This document shows, piece after piece, positions 1-11,107 of a stretch of 64,000 nt of DNA. The first letter of the stretch is position 1; each line of letters opens with the position of its first letter. This DNA comes from Xenorhabdus eapokensis (lineage in GTDB: Bacteria > Pseudomonadota > Gammaproteobacteria > Enterobacterales > Enterobacteriaceae), in contig NZ_MKGQ01000007.1 in NCBI RefSeq assembly GCF_001908105.1, forward strand, positions 96,251-160,250, written 5' to 3'. The position numbers and the translations under genes are program-made. The notes beneath the pieces are model-generated. The model saw only the letters and a program-made list of their open reading frames with translations, searched no databases and was not told where the DNA came from.

Positions 1-290
1 CTAATCATGCTTTTTCTATCGAATCTGATAGTGGCATTGAGCTATTCGTCCATTTTGGCATTGATACCGTTGAACTGAAAGGTGAAGGTTTTAAACGCAT
101 TGCCGAAGAAGGTCAACGGGTACAAAAAGGTGATTTGGTTTTAGAGTTTGATCTGGCATTTCTGGAAGAAAGAGCTAAATCAACCTTAACTCCTGTTGTT
201 ATTTCTAACATGGACGAAATTAAAGAGTTAACGAAAGTCAGTGGAGCAGTGGTCGTTGGTGAGTCTGTTATTATGCGCATCAAGAAGTGA
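1..290 (+). CDS. crr: PTS glucose-specific EIIA component (3' end only)
   Basis: This is the last 95 codons of the cytoplasmic phosphocarrier that passes phosphate from HPr to sugar-specific EIIB domains and controls adenylate cyclase and inducer uptake. The frame opens at base 3 and stops at 288-290. The motif VHFGIDT, which carries the phosphorylated histidine in this family, is visible near the left edge, and the C-terminal STLTPVVISNMDEI block matches E. coli Crr closely. The gene start and the expected ptsH-ptsI neighbours lie outside the window. A rho-independent terminator follows about 80 bases downstream. Confidence 0.96.
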   Translation, partial: NHAFSIESDSGIELFVHFGIDTVELKGEGFKRIAEEGQRVQKGDLVLEFDLAFLEERAKSTLTPVVISNMDEIKELTKVSGAVVVGESVIMRIKK

Positions 291-370
291 CAGAAAAATC
301 ATTGAGGAATATTTCCCTCTTTTTCTGTTAAGCGATTCATTTTAATTGATGAACTGTTCGTAAATCGTCA

Positions 371-424
371 CTGTTTTATCAAGCGAGTTAGTCGAATGTT
401 TGATAAAACAGGGCGATTTTTTTT
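371..424 (+). terminator. Terminator after crr
   Basis: A perfect 12-bp stem (CTGTTTTATCAA at 371-382 pairing with TTGATAAAACAG at 400-411) is followed by GGCGA and a run of eight T at 417-424. It lies between the convergent crr and cysM genes. Confidence 0.8.
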
Positions 425-454
425 GAAATTATAGGCGTAATAAAAGATAAAAAG

Positions 455-1336
455 TTAATTAAAAACACCGGTAGATAAATACCTATCACCACGATCACAG
501 ATAATCGCAACAATGACTGCTCCAGGGTTTTCGGCCGCGATGCGTAACGCGCCAGAAACAGCACCGCCAGAGCTTACGCCACAAAAAATACCTTCTTTCT
601 GTGCCAACAGCCGCATCATCGTTTCTGCTTCACTCTGAGTAATATCCAAGATCTGATCCACCAGCTCTTTCTGATAAATGCCGGGCATATAGGCCGGAGA
701 CCAACGACGAATACCAGGAATATGACTGTTTTCCGCAGGTTGTAATCCGATGGTTGTCACTCTGTCTGACTGAGATTTCAGATAGCGGCTCACCCCCGTA
801 ATCGTACCTGTCGTTCCCATACTGGAGACAAAGTGCGTGATCCGTCCCTGTGTTTGTTGCCAAATTTCCGGACCCGTAGTATTAAAGTGTGCCAGTGAAT
901 TATCCGTATTATTAAATTGGTCCAGAACTTTTCCTTCCCCATTCTTCTCCATTTCTTGTGCCAAATCCCGCGCACCTTCCATTCCCAATTCTTTACTGAC
1001 TAAAATTAATTCAGCACCGTAAGCTCGCATTGATGCCTGCCTCTCAAGGCTCATATTTTCAGGCATCAACAATTTTAGGCGATATCCTTTTACCGCCGCG
1101 ATCATCGCCAGTGCAATGCCGGTATTGCCACTTGTTGCTTCAATCAAAACATCACCTGAGGCAATTTCCCCACGCAATTCCGCTTGCAGGATCATCGAAA
1201 GTGCAGCCCTGTCTTTTACGGAACCCGCCGGATTATTACCTTCCAGCTTTACCCAAATCTCAGCATCAACACATTCTGTAATTCGTTGTAATTTCACCAG
1301 CGGTGTATTACCTATAAACTCTTCCAAGCTTGCCAC
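455..1336 (-). CDS. cysM: Cysteine synthase B (O-acetylserine sulfhydrylase B)
   Basis: This PLP enzyme makes cysteine from O-acetylserine and sulfide. The B isozyme can also use thiosulfate, giving S-sulfocysteine. The 293-residue length fits the family (about 300). The PLP lysine sits in GSVKDRAALSM near residue 41, TSGNTGIALAM is the substrate loop, and SSMGTTGTITG binds the cofactor phosphate. Only a GTG at 1334-1336 aligns with the E. coli start (xSLEEFIGNTPLVKL), so I take GTG as the start; the Shine-Dalgarno sequence is weak (TAGG). It lies downstream of cysA on the same strand with a 133-base gap, as in E. coli, where the cluster responds to CysB. Confidence 0.95.
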   Translation of the reverse strand: MASLEEFIGNTPLVKLQRITECVDAEIWVKLEGNNPAGSVKDRAALSMILQAELRGEIASGDVLIEATSGNTGIALAMIAAVKGYRLKLLMPENMSLERQASMRAYGAELILVSKELGMEGARDLAQEMEKNGEGKVLDQFNNTDNSLAHFNTTGPEIWQQTQGRITHFVSSMGTTGTITGVSRYLKSQSDRVTTIGLQPAENSHIPGIRRWSPAYMPGIYQKELVDQILDITQSEAETMMRLLAQKEGIFCGVSSGGAVSGALRIAAENPGAVIVAIICDRGDRYLSTGVFN

Positions 1337-1469
1337 AGCATTAACCTAATTCGTATAAGAATGGATAAACAAATAATCATATTAAGGAAACTGTAGCAAG
1401 ACATTAAGCAAAAAATCCCCACTCCTTTGCATAGCAGGGAATAAGGATTCAATATAAAGATGAATTAAA

Positions 1470-2558
1470 TCAGGCAGATTCAGCAAACCGCAACACTTTT
1501 AATGGCAAATCCCCCGCATACAAACGAGCGCCTGTGCCACCAATAAAATAGTCATTTCCCCTAACCGGTATGGAGGAAGCATCCCGCCAAATCACTGACA
1601 GGTATTCATCACCCCATCCTAACGGCTGAACAGATAGCAGGAAAAAATGGCCGCGCGGGCTCACTTCCATCACTTGCACTGGCAAAGGGCAGGCAGGTGT
1701 TTGCTTGGCACTAAGCGTCATATCCCAGGGCCGGAAAAAAACATCAACATTTCCTTGATGTAGCGGTGTGATATTCAATGGAAAAATTTTCCCGCCAATC
1801 CAGAGTTGGGAACCTTTAATTTCACCATTCAGTTTGTTTATTTCCCCCATGAATTCAAGGACAAAACGGCTCTCCGGTTCATGCCATACTTGTTGGGGAG
1901 TACCGGCCTGCTCAATGCGCCCTTGATTCATCAGTACCACCCTGTCAGCGACTTCCATTGCCTCTTCTTGATCATGGGTGACAAATACGCTGGTAAACTG
2001 CAATTCTTCATGTAACTGCCGCAACCAACGACGCAATTCCATGCGAACCTGAGCATCTAATGCACCAAAAGGTTCATCCAACAAGAGGATCTGTGGTTCA
2101 ACCGCCAATGCCCTTGCTAAGGCTACACGCTGTTTTTGCCCACCAGAAAGCTGCGATGGATAACGTTCTGCTAAATGGGAAAGTTGCACCATATCTAGCA
2201 AGGCCATCACTTTACTACGCAGTGCCTCAGCAGTGGGACGCTGACGACGAGGGAGAACGGTCAGGCCAAAAGCTACGTTATCGAACACCGTCATATGGCG
2301 AAATAAAGCATAGTGTTGGAAGACAAATCCAACACGCCGATCTTTTGCATGTAGTCGGCTGACATCCTGCCCGTGGAATTTCAATTGGCCTGCACTCTGC
2401 TGCTCAAGCCCTGCGATGATCCGCAACAATGTCGTCTTGCCAGAACCCGATGGGCCAAGCAGGGCTACCATCTCACCCGATTCAATATCCAGTGAAATTT
2501 CATTCAGTATCTGAGATCGACCAAAAGATTTACTGATTTTACTGATTTCAATACTCAT
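1470..2558 (-). CDS. cysA: Sulfate/thiosulfate ABC transporter ATP-binding protein
   Basis: This is the ATPase subunit of the sulfate/thiosulfate importer CysPTWA, acting at the inner face of the cytoplasmic membrane. The sequence shows Walker [11 protein letters not shown], the ABC signature [14 protein letters not shown], and Walker [13 protein letters not shown] followed by the H-loop [10 protein letters not shown]-terminal TOBE-like regulatory region follows. I chose the ATG at 2558 ([13 protein letters not shown]) over the longer frame from 2600: it matches the E. coli N-terminus, has a GAGGAA ribosome site, and leaves 14 bases to the cysW stop. The resulting 362 residues fit the family. 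Confidence 0.95.
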   Translation of the reverse strand: MSIEISKISKSFGRSQILNEISLDIESGEMVALLGPSGSGKTTLLRIIAGLEQQSAGQLKFHGQDVSRLHAKDRRVGFVFQHYALFRHMTVFDNVAFGLTVLPRRQRPTAEALRSKVMALLDMVQLSHLAERYPSQLSGGQKQRVALARALAVEPQILLLDEPFGALDAQVRMELRRWLRQLHEELQFTSVFVTHDQEEAMEVADRVVLMNQGRIEQAGTPQQVWHEPESRFVLEFMGEINKLNGEIKGSQLWIGGKIFPLNITPLHQGNVDVFFRPWDMTLSAKQTPACPLPVQVMEVSPRGHFFLLSVQPLGWGDEYLSVIWRDASSIPVRGNDYFIGGTGARLYAGDLPLKVLRFAESA

Positions 2559-2572
2559 ATCCCGTTCCTCAC

Positions 2573-3406
2573 CTACCCTTGCTGGCGGCTTAAACGCCAT
2601 TGCAATGCACTTTTGACAATCAGGGTAATCATCGCCATCACCGCCAATAAGGCCGCAGCCGTAAATGCGCCAACCGTGTTGTAATCTTGATACAACAGCT
2701 CCACCTGCAAAGGCAGCGTATAGGTTTCACCACGAATGGCTCCCGATACCACAGACACAGCCCCAAATTCCCCAATCGCCCGCGCATTGGTCAAAACAAC
2801 GCCATATAACAACGCCCAACGAATATTTGGCAATGTCACGCGCCAGAACATCTTCCAGCCGGAAGCGCCCAATAATATGGCAGCTTCATCTTCCTGATTA
2901 CCTTGGCTCAACATCACCGGCACTAATTCACGGACCACAAACGGACATGTCACAAACACGGTCACCAATACCATACCAGGCCATGAGAACATCAATTGGA
3001 TGTCATAACTCCCCAACCAACCATTAGCACCATAAAAAAGCAGATAAAGTAACCCAGCTACAACCGGCGAAATCGCAAACGGAATATCAATTAATGTCAG
3101 CAATAATTGTCTGCCGGGGAATTGGAAACGTGTGACTAACCACGCCGTCATCACACCAAAAACTAAATTAAGGGGGACGGTAATAAGCGCAATCATCACG
3201 GTCAGCCAGATAGCGTGTAGCATATCGGAATCGAAAAGGTTCTGGGCAACCATGTCGATTCCTTTAGAAAAGGCAGTCAAGAAAATCCATGCTATCGGTA
3301 TGACCAACAATAGAAGAGAAAAAAGTACACCAGTGCCGATCAACAACCATTTTCCCCAATTTATAGAGAAACGTTGTGCCACTGTGTGTACGGAAAATTC
3401 AGTCAT
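2573..3406 (-). CDS. cysW: Sulfate/thiosulfate ABC transporter permease CysW
   Basis: This is one of the two membrane-spanning subunits of the CysPTWA importer. The 277-residue protein has about six hydrophobic segments and a binding-protein-dependent permease EAA loop around [23 protein letters not shown], which contacts CysA. Its start codon overlaps the cysT stop by one base (TAATG), so the two subunits are probably translationally coupled. It is homologous to the neighbouring cysT product, as expected for the heterodimer. Confidence 0.95.
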   Translation of the reverse strand: MTEFSVHTVAQRFSINWGKWLLIGTGVLFSLLLLVIPIAWIFLTAFSKGIDMVAQNLFDSDMLHAIWLTVMIALITVPLNLVFGVMTAWLVTRFQFPGRQLLLTLIDIPFAISPVVAGLLYLLFYGANGWLGSYDIQLMFSWPGMVLVTVFVTCPFVVRELVPVMLSQGNQEDEAAILLGASGWKMFWRVTLPNIRWALLYGVVLTNARAIGEFGAVSVVSGAIRGETYTLPLQVELLYQDYNTVGAFTAAALLAVMAMITLIVKSALQWRLSRQQG

Positions 3407-4236
3407 TAATGTCCCCCTATCCGTTTACCAAAGCGGCTTTGCAATATATTGACACTAAACAGCAGTAATAACGATGCAGCGAGGATGACGGAAGCGATCG
3501 CACTCGCAGCCGGATAATCAAATTCTTGCAGGCGGATAAAGATCATCAGGGAAGCAACTTCAGTTTGCCAGGCAAGATTGCCGGCAATGAAAATCACGGC
3601 ACCAAATTCTCCCAGGCTACGAGTAAAAGAGAGCACCGTTCCGGCAATCAATGCAGGTGAAACCTCAGGTAATACAACCCGCCGAAAAGTTTGCCAACGG
3701 CTTGCTCCCAATGTCTGTGCTGCTTCCTCGTATTCAGGGCCTAATTCTTCAAGTACAGGCTGAACAGTGCGCACCACAAACGGCAGGCTAGTGAATGCCA
3801 TTGCGACTGCAATGCCCAGCCAGGTATTGGTGACTTTGATATCAAAATTACCAAGCCAGGCACCATACCACCCAGTTGCAGCAAAGAGCGTCGCTAGCGT
3901 TAAACCTGCAACTGCCGTCGGTAAAGCAAATGGCAAATCCATCAAACCATCTAATAAACTGCGTCCGGGAAATTGATAGCGCGTTAATATCCAGGCCATC
4001 AACATGCCAAAAACCATATTGAACACACTGGCAACCGCTGCGGCCAACAATGTCACCTTATAAGCGGCAACAACCTGTGGGTTGATGATGACTTGCCAAT
4101 ATTGCTCCCATGTCATACTGGAAAGCTGTACTACCAGCGCACTTAATGGCAATAGCAGAATAAGGCAGACATACAACAGGCTACAGCCTAAACTCAAGCC
4201 AAATCCGGGCAAGACACGTTTGCTAAATACCCGCAT
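3406..4236 (-). CDS. cysT: Sulfate/thiosulfate ABC transporter permease CysT (CysU)
   Basis: This is the second permease subunit of the sulfate/thiosulfate importer. The 276-residue protein has six predicted hydrophobic helices. The EAA loop appears as EYEEAAQTLGASRWQ followed by TFRRVVLPEVSPAL. The gene is joined to cysP upstream and cysW downstream by TAATG stop/start overlaps of one base, so cysP-T-W-A reads as one tightly coupled operon. No unusual feature was seen. Confidence 0.95.
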   Translation of the reverse strand: MRVFSKRVLPGFGLSLGCSLLYVCLILLLPLSALVVQLSSMTWEQYWQVIINPQVVAAYKVTLLAAAVASVFNMVFGMLMAWILTRYQFPGRSLLDGLMDLPFALPTAVAGLTLATLFAATGWYGAWLGNFDIKVTNTWLGIAVAMAFTSLPFVVRTVQPVLEELGPEYEEAAQTLGASRWQTFRRVVLPEVSPALIAGTVLSFTRSLGEFGAVIFIAGNLAWQTEVASLMIFIRLQEFDYPAASAIASVILAASLLLLFSVNILQSRFGKRIGGH

Positions 4237-5273
4237 TATTTGCGCCCTTCTTTCACTAACTGATCAAGCGTACCGCCAGTATTGAAGTGAGTTTTCATCA
4301 CTTGAGGCCAGCTACCGAATTGTTCTTCCAGGCGAAACAGTTTGGTTACAGGAAAACGGGATTGCTGTGCTTTCATCACATTTTGATCGATTACACGATA
4401 ATTAAAACTGGCTATGATTTGCTGGGCTGCCGGACTATACAGATAATTTAAATACGCTTTAGCAACCGCTTCCGTACCGTTTTTCTGAACATTCTTATCC
4501 ACCCAGGTTACCGGAAATTCAGCCAAAATATTCACCGGAGGTACAATAACCTGGTAATGATCTTCCCCATACTGTTTACGAATGTTATTGACCTCAGATT
4601 CGAAGCTAATCAGCACATCCCCGATTCCCCGCTCAATAAAGGAAGTTGTTGCGCCACGACCTCCGGTATCAAATACCTCGACATTCTGTAAAAAATGCTG
4701 CATCAGTTGGCGAACCTTAGCGGGATCATGCGGATTTTTTTGCTGAAAAGCGCCCCAGGCGGCCAAATAGGTATAGCGCCCATTACCTGACGTTTTTGGG
4801 TTTGGGAAAATTAACTTGACGTCATTGCGCACTAAATCTTCCCAGGTTTGGATATGCCTGGGATTACCTTTGCGTACCAGAAATGCCATAGTGGAATAAT
4901 ATGGCGAACTGTTATTCGGCAAACGCTGTTGCCAATGAGCGGGAATAAGATTGCCGCGATCGTGCAAGATCTGGATATCTGTGACTTGGTTATAAGTGAC
5001 GACATCTGCCCGCAATCCATGCAAAATGGCCAATGCTTGTTTAGATGAACCGGCATGGGACTGCTTGATGGTCAGCTTATCCTGCGGGTTCCGTTCATTC
5101 CATTGTTTTTCAAATTCTGGATTCAAGCCCAAGAATAGTTCTCGTCCAATATCGTAAGAGCTATTCAACAACTCAACAGCCAAGGCGTTAGAGCTATAAA
5201 CGTTGAGACAGGCACAAAACAACAGGCTAATCACTCCGCTGAGTAATTTATTTTTTATTGCCACTATTTTCAT
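4236..5273 (-). CDS. cysP: Thiosulfate-binding periplasmic protein
   Basis: This is the periplasmic receptor that delivers thiosulfate and sulfate to CysTW. The 345-residue sequence begins with a charged start, a hydrophobic core ([17 protein letters not shown]) and a likely signal cleavage near [14 protein letters not shown]. Family blocks include [17 protein letters not shown] and [16 protein letters not shown], and the whole protein aligns with E. coli CysP rather than Sbp. It is first in the operon, and the 262-base gap upstream should hold the CysB-activated promoter. I could not place a CysB site there with confidence. Confidence 0.95.
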   Translation of the reverse strand: MKIVAIKNKLLSGVISLLFCACLNVYSSNALAVELLNSSYDIGRELFLGLNPEFEKQWNERNPQDKLTIKQSHAGSSKQALAILHGLRADVVTYNQVTDIQILHDRGNLIPAHWQQRLPNNSSPYYSTMAFLVRKGNPRHIQTWEDLVRNDVKLIFPNPKTSGNGRYTYLAAWGAFQQKNPHDPAKVRQLMQHFLQNVEVFDTGGRGATTSFIERGIGDVLISFESEVNNIRKQYGEDHYQVIVPPVNILAEFPVTWVDKNVQKNGTEAVAKAYLNYLYSPAAQQIIASFNYRVIDQNVMKAQQSRFPVTKLFRLEEQFGSWPQVMKTHFNTGGTLDQLVKEGRK

Positions 5274-5535
5274 CCAACACCCTACTCGTCACATCATTTG
5301 ACAACAATTTCTCTACTGTATCTAGAATCCTTATAACAAGGTAGTTTACTAGCTACTGTTTTATATACCGAATTTTTATGAGAAATGATGAAAAGCGATA
5401 AGGTATAGAAAATATCAGGTTACAGATGCCAGCCGCTTTCAACTCTCTGAAACGGTTTGAATTCTGGCACTCTGCCCTGATCATCCAAGTGGGTTAAAAG
5501 ATTTTTACGTGATACAAAGCTTTTTTAGGCGTTTA

Positions 5536-6147
5536 TCAGGATTTCCAAATAATGCGGGAAATTTTCCAGTCCTTCAAAACATCATCAGAAGGCATTAACC
5601 CTTCAGGTCCCTCCCAAACTCCGGTAAAAACATAGCTGACATGTTGACTTTGTGAAGCAGTACAAATGACAGCTGGCGACACAGTAAGATCATGAGAGCG
5701 CTGACATTTTCCAAATGCCTGGTGATAGAGATTGGAGAAAGGTGTGCCTATTTTCGTTCCCCAAACTGTTTTAACCTCATCATCCAACACGTCAATGCGA
5801 TCAACTTTACCATTGACCAGACCGTGAAACTCCAGTTTTACCTGACCATCTTCCATGCCCTGAATAACACTCACTAACTTGCCATCTTGCATCTCCATAC
5901 CACTACGCAGACGATATTTTCCCTCCAACCCTTTTTCGATCGCAGATTGGGACATATCCGTCTGTTTATTGATTTTTCCTATACCCTGCTCAGAAACGCT
6001 TAAGGAACTGCCAAGCCAATTAAAAGGCGATGATATTCTTAAAGTTCCGGCACAAGCCGTCAATAAGAATGAGCATCCTACTAAACTGCTGACCACCATA
6101 ACCCTCTTCTGTTTAGAACAGGAATTAAATGCAAAAAATTTATTCAT
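5536..6147 (-). CDS. yfeY: YfeY-like lipoprotein (RpoE-regulated in E. coli)
   Basis: This is a predicted outer-membrane-attached lipoprotein of unknown function. A hydrophobic leader ends in the lipobox LLTAC, with Cys at residue 32. The mature part matches E. coli YfeY in blocks such as FNWLGSSLSVSEQG, LEGKYRLRSGM, RIDVLD, KIGTPFSNLYHQAFG and GPEGLMPSDDVLKDWK. In E. coli the gene belongs to the sigma-E regulon, but I did not find a convincing sigma-E promoter in the upstream 300 bases. It stands alone here. The E. coli neighbours yfeX and yfeZ are not present. Confidence 0.88.
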   Translation of the reverse strand: MNKFFAFNSCSKQKRVMVVSSLVGCSFLLTACAGTLRISSPFNWLGSSLSVSEQGIGKINKQTDMSQSAIEKGLEGKYRLRSGMEMQDGKLVSVIQGMEDGQVKLEFHGLVNGKVDRIDVLDDEVKTVWGTKIGTPFSNLYHQAFGKCQRSHDLTVSPAVICTASQSQHVSYVFTGVWEGPEGLMPSDDVLKDWKISRIIWKS

Positions 6148-6447
6148 CTTTGTTTTCTTAACCTTTATCTCTATGGAGTTGTCATTTGATATCTATCAGA
6201 CCACCTTCCTAAAAAAACATTCAATTGTAAATATACAAACCATTCATCAACAGAAACAACAAGATCATGTTTAAAAGATGTTATTTATTAAGTATTGCTC
6301 ATCCATTTATAAAATAAACTGCATGATCGAGTAGCATTGATATTGATAATGTTTTCATCCCGTTATCCTATGTCGGTTATCAGCCAATGCTTATTTTATA
6401 TTTCGCTGTTATGGATCATAGGATAAACCCTATAACTCAGGAGATAA
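6148..6447. other. Intergenic region between yfeY and the orphan gene at 6448
   Basis: About 300 AT-rich bases separate two divergent genes and must hold both promoters. The only clear structure is a perfect 10-bp inverted repeat at 6363-6372 and 6417-6426, described separately. I saw no open reading frame with a good ribosome site. Confidence 0.6.
6363..6426. repeat. 10-bp inverted repeat just upstream of the orphan gene
   Basis: TTATCCTATG at 6363-6372 and CATAGGATAA at 6417-6426 are perfect inverted copies separated by 44 bases. The right arm ends about 21 bases before the ATG at 6448. It could be a paired operator or the base of a leader hairpin. Confidence 0.5.
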
Positions 6448-6699
6448 ATGATGAACACACCTTATCAATATCAAGTCGATTATCAGCAACCTTCCGGCTG
6501 GACTGTATTAAAAGGAAAGTCCATATCCTCTATACCTGAACATTATTTTCTATCTAAGGATGAGAATGGGAATATTAAAGTGGTGCTTTACTTTGACAAT
6601 AAAAAGCCGGCAATGTCAAAAGATCTTCTTGTGATAAAAAACAAATATATAAGAAGATGGGCACACTCCATTCATGCTCCATCAAAAAATAATGATTGA
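6448..6699 (+). CDS. Unrecognised 83-residue protein
   Basis: I do not recognise this protein. It has a good ribosome site (AGGAG at the expected distance) before two successive ATG codons at 6448 and 6451. It has no signal peptide, membrane segment or cysteine. It is basic at the C-terminus (KNKYIRRWAHS) and rich in Tyr and Lys, and looks like a small soluble protein. Its neighbours are yfeY and ypeA, both transcribed leftward, so it is a single-gene unit. The strong ribosome site and clean start make a real gene likely. Confidence 0.6.
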   Translation: MMNTPYQYQVDYQQPSGWTVLKGKSISSIPEHYFLSKDENGNIKVVLYFDNKKPAMSKDLLVIKNKYIRRWAHSIHAPSKNND

Positions 6700-6788
6700 A
6701 AAAGATAATGATGGCTAAATAGAGAGTATATAAATAATATGATCCTATTCAGCCATTACATAACTTGTAGGTTTATCTAACAATTCAT

Positions 6789-7211
6789 TTAATCAATAAT
6801 CAATCGCTTGCTAAACATGACATTTTCTTGACCAAAATAATCATATTCCATCTTTTCACACATACAGATTGTTGCATCATTCTCTTCTGGAACCACGATC
6901 AAAATACTGGGGCAACCTCTGGCCAATAATTTTTTTTCCAGGCGGGAGATCAATGCATTGGCTATTCCCCTTCCTCTGAATTCAGGATGTACACCCAGAT
7001 AATAGGCATGACCACGATGTCCATCATAACCGCCCATAACTGTACCAACTACTTCTCCTGCAACTTCAGCAACCAGAAATAAATCAGCATCATGGGTGAG
7101 TTTGCGTTCAATATCTATTTCTGGATCATCACCAGAGTTAATCAAATCACAACGTTCCCAAAGTGTGATAACGGCTTCAAAGTCGTCTTGCCGAAATACC
7201 CGAATTTCCAT
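6789..7211 (-). CDS. ypeA: GNAT-family acetyltransferase YpeA
   Basis: This is a predicted N-acetyltransferase of the GNAT superfamily with unknown acceptor. The 140-residue protein matches E. coli YpeA. The acetyl-CoA binding motif is visible as [14 protein letters not shown], preceded by the [24 protein letters not shown] strand region. In E. coli the next gene toward hemF is the amidase amiA. Here ypeA and hemF are divergent with only 128 bases between them and no trace of amiA. Confidence 0.92.
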   Translation of the reverse strand: MEIRVFRQDDFEAVITLWERCDLINSGDDPEIDIERKLTHDADLFLVAEVAGEVVGTVMGGYDGHRGHAYYLGVHPEFRGRGIANALISRLEKKLLARGCPSILIVVPEENDATICMCEKMEYDYFGQENVMFSKRLIID

Positions 7212-7252
7212 AGTGAGTAAGCCTATTTAATAAGCAGTTGAATCAATGTTAA

Positions 7253-8260
<1,008 letters not shown>

Positions 8261-8267
8261 CAATTCT

Positions 8268-8304
8268 AAACAGGAATATAAGAAAATTTCTTTATTCCTG
8301 TTTT
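8268..8304 (+). terminator. Terminator after hemF
   Basis: AAACAGGAATA at 8268-8278 pairs with TATTCCTGTTT at 8293-8303 (11 bp, perfect) and is followed by further T. It lies 8 bases after the hemF stop. Confidence 0.7.
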
Positions 8305-8505
8305 ACGCCTTTATTTTAAAAAATTTAACCTGAAGAATATGGGTTATTTATCATAACACTGATAAAAATATTTATTTTTTCATTAGCAATATTCTGACAT
8401 AAAAAGTCAATGCTCATACTAATGACTCGCTTATTAATTACAGCTAGTATTCAATCCGGGCCCAAAAAACGAATACAATATCTAACAACAAAATAGGGTA
8501 TTATT

Positions 8506-9585
8506 ATGAGCAATAATCAAACCAACATATACAGCTTAATTCCTCCATTTATTCTGGAATATATCTCTGATGATTGTGATATATATAATAACCAATATGT
8601 ATTAAAGACCTTAGATCATGTTTATCAATTGATGAATGCGCCTGCTGAAGAAATTTTTTCTCAACAGGATAAGCAGGAAGCTAAAACAAAAGCAGACGAT
8701 AAACTACATCGCACTATCTATGACGCTAAAAATAAAGAAGATTTTCCAGGGGAAGAGTTATCTCGCAGCGAAGGTATGCCAGAGAGTTTAGATGATTCAG
8801 TTAATGAGGCTTATGAATATCTTGGTAAGACTCATGAATTCTATAAAAAAGTTTTCGGCCGCAATTCTCTTGATAACAAAGGAATCAGGTTAATTGCTAC
8901 AGTACATTATGGAAAAAATTATCTGAACGCATTCTGGACCAGAAAACAAATGGTATTTGGTGATGGGGATGGAAAATATTTCAATCGTTTTACTTCTGCC
9001 ATTGACATTATAGCTCATGAGTTAACTCACGGTGTCATCGAGAGCGAAGCTGGGCTGGATTATATCTACCAGTCTGGTGCTCTTAATGAATCCATCGCAG
9101 ACGTATTTGGCATTATGGTAAAACAATATGTTAATAATCAAAAAGTCGATGAATCCAACTGGCTATTAGGTCAAGGTTTACTGGGACCAAAATTTAACCC
9201 AGAAAATAAATCTGATGTTGGCCTACGCTCCTTTATTAACCCTGGAAGCGCATTTTCCGGAGATAAGCAAGTTGGTCATATGGATCAATATGAAGATCTC
9301 CCCTTTTTCGTTGATAATGGCGGCGTTCACATATATTCAGGCATTCCTAACAAGGCATTTTATTTGGTAGCGACGGAGTTGGGAGGCTATGCCTGGGAAA
9401 AAGCAGGAAAAATTTGGTATGAAACGCTACTGGATAAGCGTCTATCTTCAGATGCAGATTTTGAAGATTTTGCCAAACTGACGATTGATAATGCTGAGAA
9501 GTTATTCGACCAGAAAACATCAGCTATTGTTAGTCGGGGTTGGAAACAGGTTGGTGTTTTACTTTCCAAAGAAAAATTAAATTAA
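8506..9585 (+). CDS. Protealysin-like M4 zinc metalloprotease (copy 1)
   Basis: This is a thermolysin-family (M4) neutral protease of the protealysin branch, related to PrtS of Photorhabdus. The 359-residue precursor has no signal peptide, which is typical of protealysins. Its short N-terminal propeptide carries the branch motif IPPFILEYI near residue 12. Zinc ligands are His171 and His175 in HELTH and Glu195 in NESIADVFG; the catalytic His lies in NGGVHIYSG. All key residues are intact, so activity is expected. How it leaves the cell is unknown, and its role (insect immunity or actin cleavage in relatives) is inferred. It heads a tandem trio with the genes at 9818 and 11108. Confidence 0.9.
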   Translation: MSNNQTNIYSLIPPFILEYISDDCDIYNNQYVLKTLDHVYQLMNAPAEEIFSQQDKQEAKTKADDKLHRTIYDAKNKEDFPGEELSRSEGMPESLDDSVNEAYEYLGKTHEFYKKVFGRNSLDNKGIRLIATVHYGKNYLNAFWTRKQMVFGDGDGKYFNRFTSAIDIIAHELTHGVIESEAGLDYIYQSGALNESIADVFGIMVKQYVNNQKVDESNWLLGQGLLGPKFNPENKSDVGLRSFINPGSAFSGDKQVGHMDQYEDLPFFVDNGGVHIYSGIPNKAFYLVATELGGYAWEKAGKIWYETLLDKRLSSDADFEDFAKLTIDNAEKLFDQKTSAIVSRGWKQVGVLLSKEKLN

Positions 9586-9643
9586 TATTAATAATATACC
9601 AATTCAGATTGGATGCAGTAACAGTAAGATAACCCTAAAATAA

Positions 9644-9675
9644 ATAATAAAGGGTTAAGGATAGCCCTTTATTAT
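9644..9675 (+). terminator. Terminator after protease copy 1
   Basis: ATAATAAAGGG at 9644-9654 and CCCTTTATTAT at 9665-9675 form a perfect 11-bp stem followed by ATTTATA. The sequence resembles the hairpin at 11524-11551 at the end of the protease cluster. Confidence 0.65.
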
Positions 9676-9817
9676 ATTTATAAATTAATATAATTAATAT
9701 GTCATAACCCAACAAAAAAACCTTCCGTTAGTAGAAAATACCATCATTTAGATTAATACTTAATTAAAGTCCCTAGAGATAAAATATACATAACATCTAA
9801 AAAGTGGGGGTATTATT

Positions 9818-10876
9818 ATGCGAAACAATCAAAAAAAATTAAACAAATCCGGTATCATTCCACCCTATTTATTAGAATATGTTGTTAAAATTTGCGGCCA
9901 AACCGATAAAATGTGCATATTAAAAACATTAAATCATGTTTACAATTTAATGAATAGCTCTGCTGAAATGGACGTTTTATTTCATGAATATCAACCAGGT
10001 TATGATGATAAATTAAATAGAACTATTTACGATGCTGAACATAAGGATCAATATCCAGGAGATAAATTAATTTTAAGTGAAGGTATGGCTGCGATTGATG
10101 ATGTTTCAGCCACTGAAGCTTATAATTATCTTGGTAAAACCTATGAATTTTATAAGGAGGTTTTTGACCGTAACTCTATTGATAATAAGGGTCTTAGATT
10201 AGTAGCTACAGTACATTATCAAGAAAACTATATGAATGCATTTTGGGATAATAATCAAATGGTGTTCGGTGATGGTTATGCTCCTTATTTTCACCGTTTT
10301 ACCTCCTGTATTGATATTACTGCACATGAACTCACCCACGGAGTAATTGAAAGTGAAGCAAATCTTGATTATGCCTATCAATCGGGGGCATTAAACGAAT
10401 CTATCTCAGATGTATTCGGTATTATGGTGAAACAGTATGCAAATAACCAAAAGGCCAACGACTCTGATTGGTTAATAGGCCAGGGAATATTTGGCTCGGC
10501 ACTTAATCCAGACAATGATCCTAATGTTGCCTTGCGCTCATTCAAAAATCCGGGAACAGCAAGCCCGAAAGATAATCAAGTCGGTCATATGGATCAATAT
10601 CAGGATTTATCCTTCAGAGACGATAACGGGGGTGTCCATAAATATTCGGGTATTCCTAATAAAGCGTTCTATTTATTGGCAACAGAGTTAGGGGGCTATT
10701 CATGGGAGCAAGCCGGAAAAATTTGGTATAACACTTTATTGGACAAACGATTGTCTCACAAAGCCAGTTTTAATGATTTTGCACAACTAACTGTTGATAA
10801 TGCTAACGTATTATTTGGCAAGAAAATGTCGGATATTGTGACTCATTCATGGAAACAAGTCGGAACTTTACTTTAA
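9818..10876 (+). CDS. Protealysin-like M4 zinc metalloprotease (copy 2)
   Basis: This is a tandem paralogue of the gene at 8506, with 352 residues, again without a signal peptide. The propeptide motif is IIPPYLLEYV. The zinc site is complete: HELTH with His170 and His174, and Glu194 in NESISDVFG. The catalytic His is in NGGVHKYSG. The two copies are very similar through the catalytic domain but differ more in the propeptide and in codon choice, which is more AT-rich here. They are separated by about 230 bases with a terminator, so each is likely transcribed on its own. Confidence 0.9.
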   Translation: MRNNQKKLNKSGIIPPYLLEYVVKICGQTDKMCILKTLNHVYNLMNSSAEMDVLFHEYQPGYDDKLNRTIYDAEHKDQYPGDKLILSEGMAAIDDVSATEAYNYLGKTYEFYKEVFDRNSIDNKGLRLVATVHYQENYMNAFWDNNQMVFGDGYAPYFHRFTSCIDITAHELTHGVIESEANLDYAYQSGALNESISDVFGIMVKQYANNQKANDSDWLIGQGIFGSALNPDNDPNVALRSFKNPGTASPKDNQVGHMDQYQDLSFRDDNGGVHKYSGIPNKAFYLLATELGGYSWEQAGKIWYNTLLDKRLSHKASFNDFAQLTVDNANVLFGKKMSDIVTHSWKQVGTLL

Positions 10877-10900
10877 ACGTTGTAATCCCCCTCTAACCAT

Positions 10901-10922
10901 TCAAGACCAGGGAAGGTCTTGA
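10901..10922 (+). terminator. Hairpin after protease copy 2
   Basis: TCAAGACC at 10901-10908 pairs with GGTCTTGA at 10915-10922, followed by an AT-rich but not uninterrupted T tract. It is a probable terminator 25 bases after the stop codon. Confidence 0.5.
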
Positions 10923-11107
10923 TTACATTTATATATTTATCCTTAATTTAATTAAGCTAATGATCTTACTCTCATGTCATATCATAAAAATTCATATCAT
11001 AAAAAATTTACATTTTTAGTAGTGACTAACATGGTTAATTTGGCTACTATCTAGTTTAGGTCAAATATACACCAACACGATAACATACCGACAAATAGGG
11101 CATTATC

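Noticed and set aside
5281..5535. Possible CysB site or small RNA upstream of cysP
   Set aside because: Some imperfect inverted bases are present (around TGCCAG and CTGGCA) but nothing specific enough to call.
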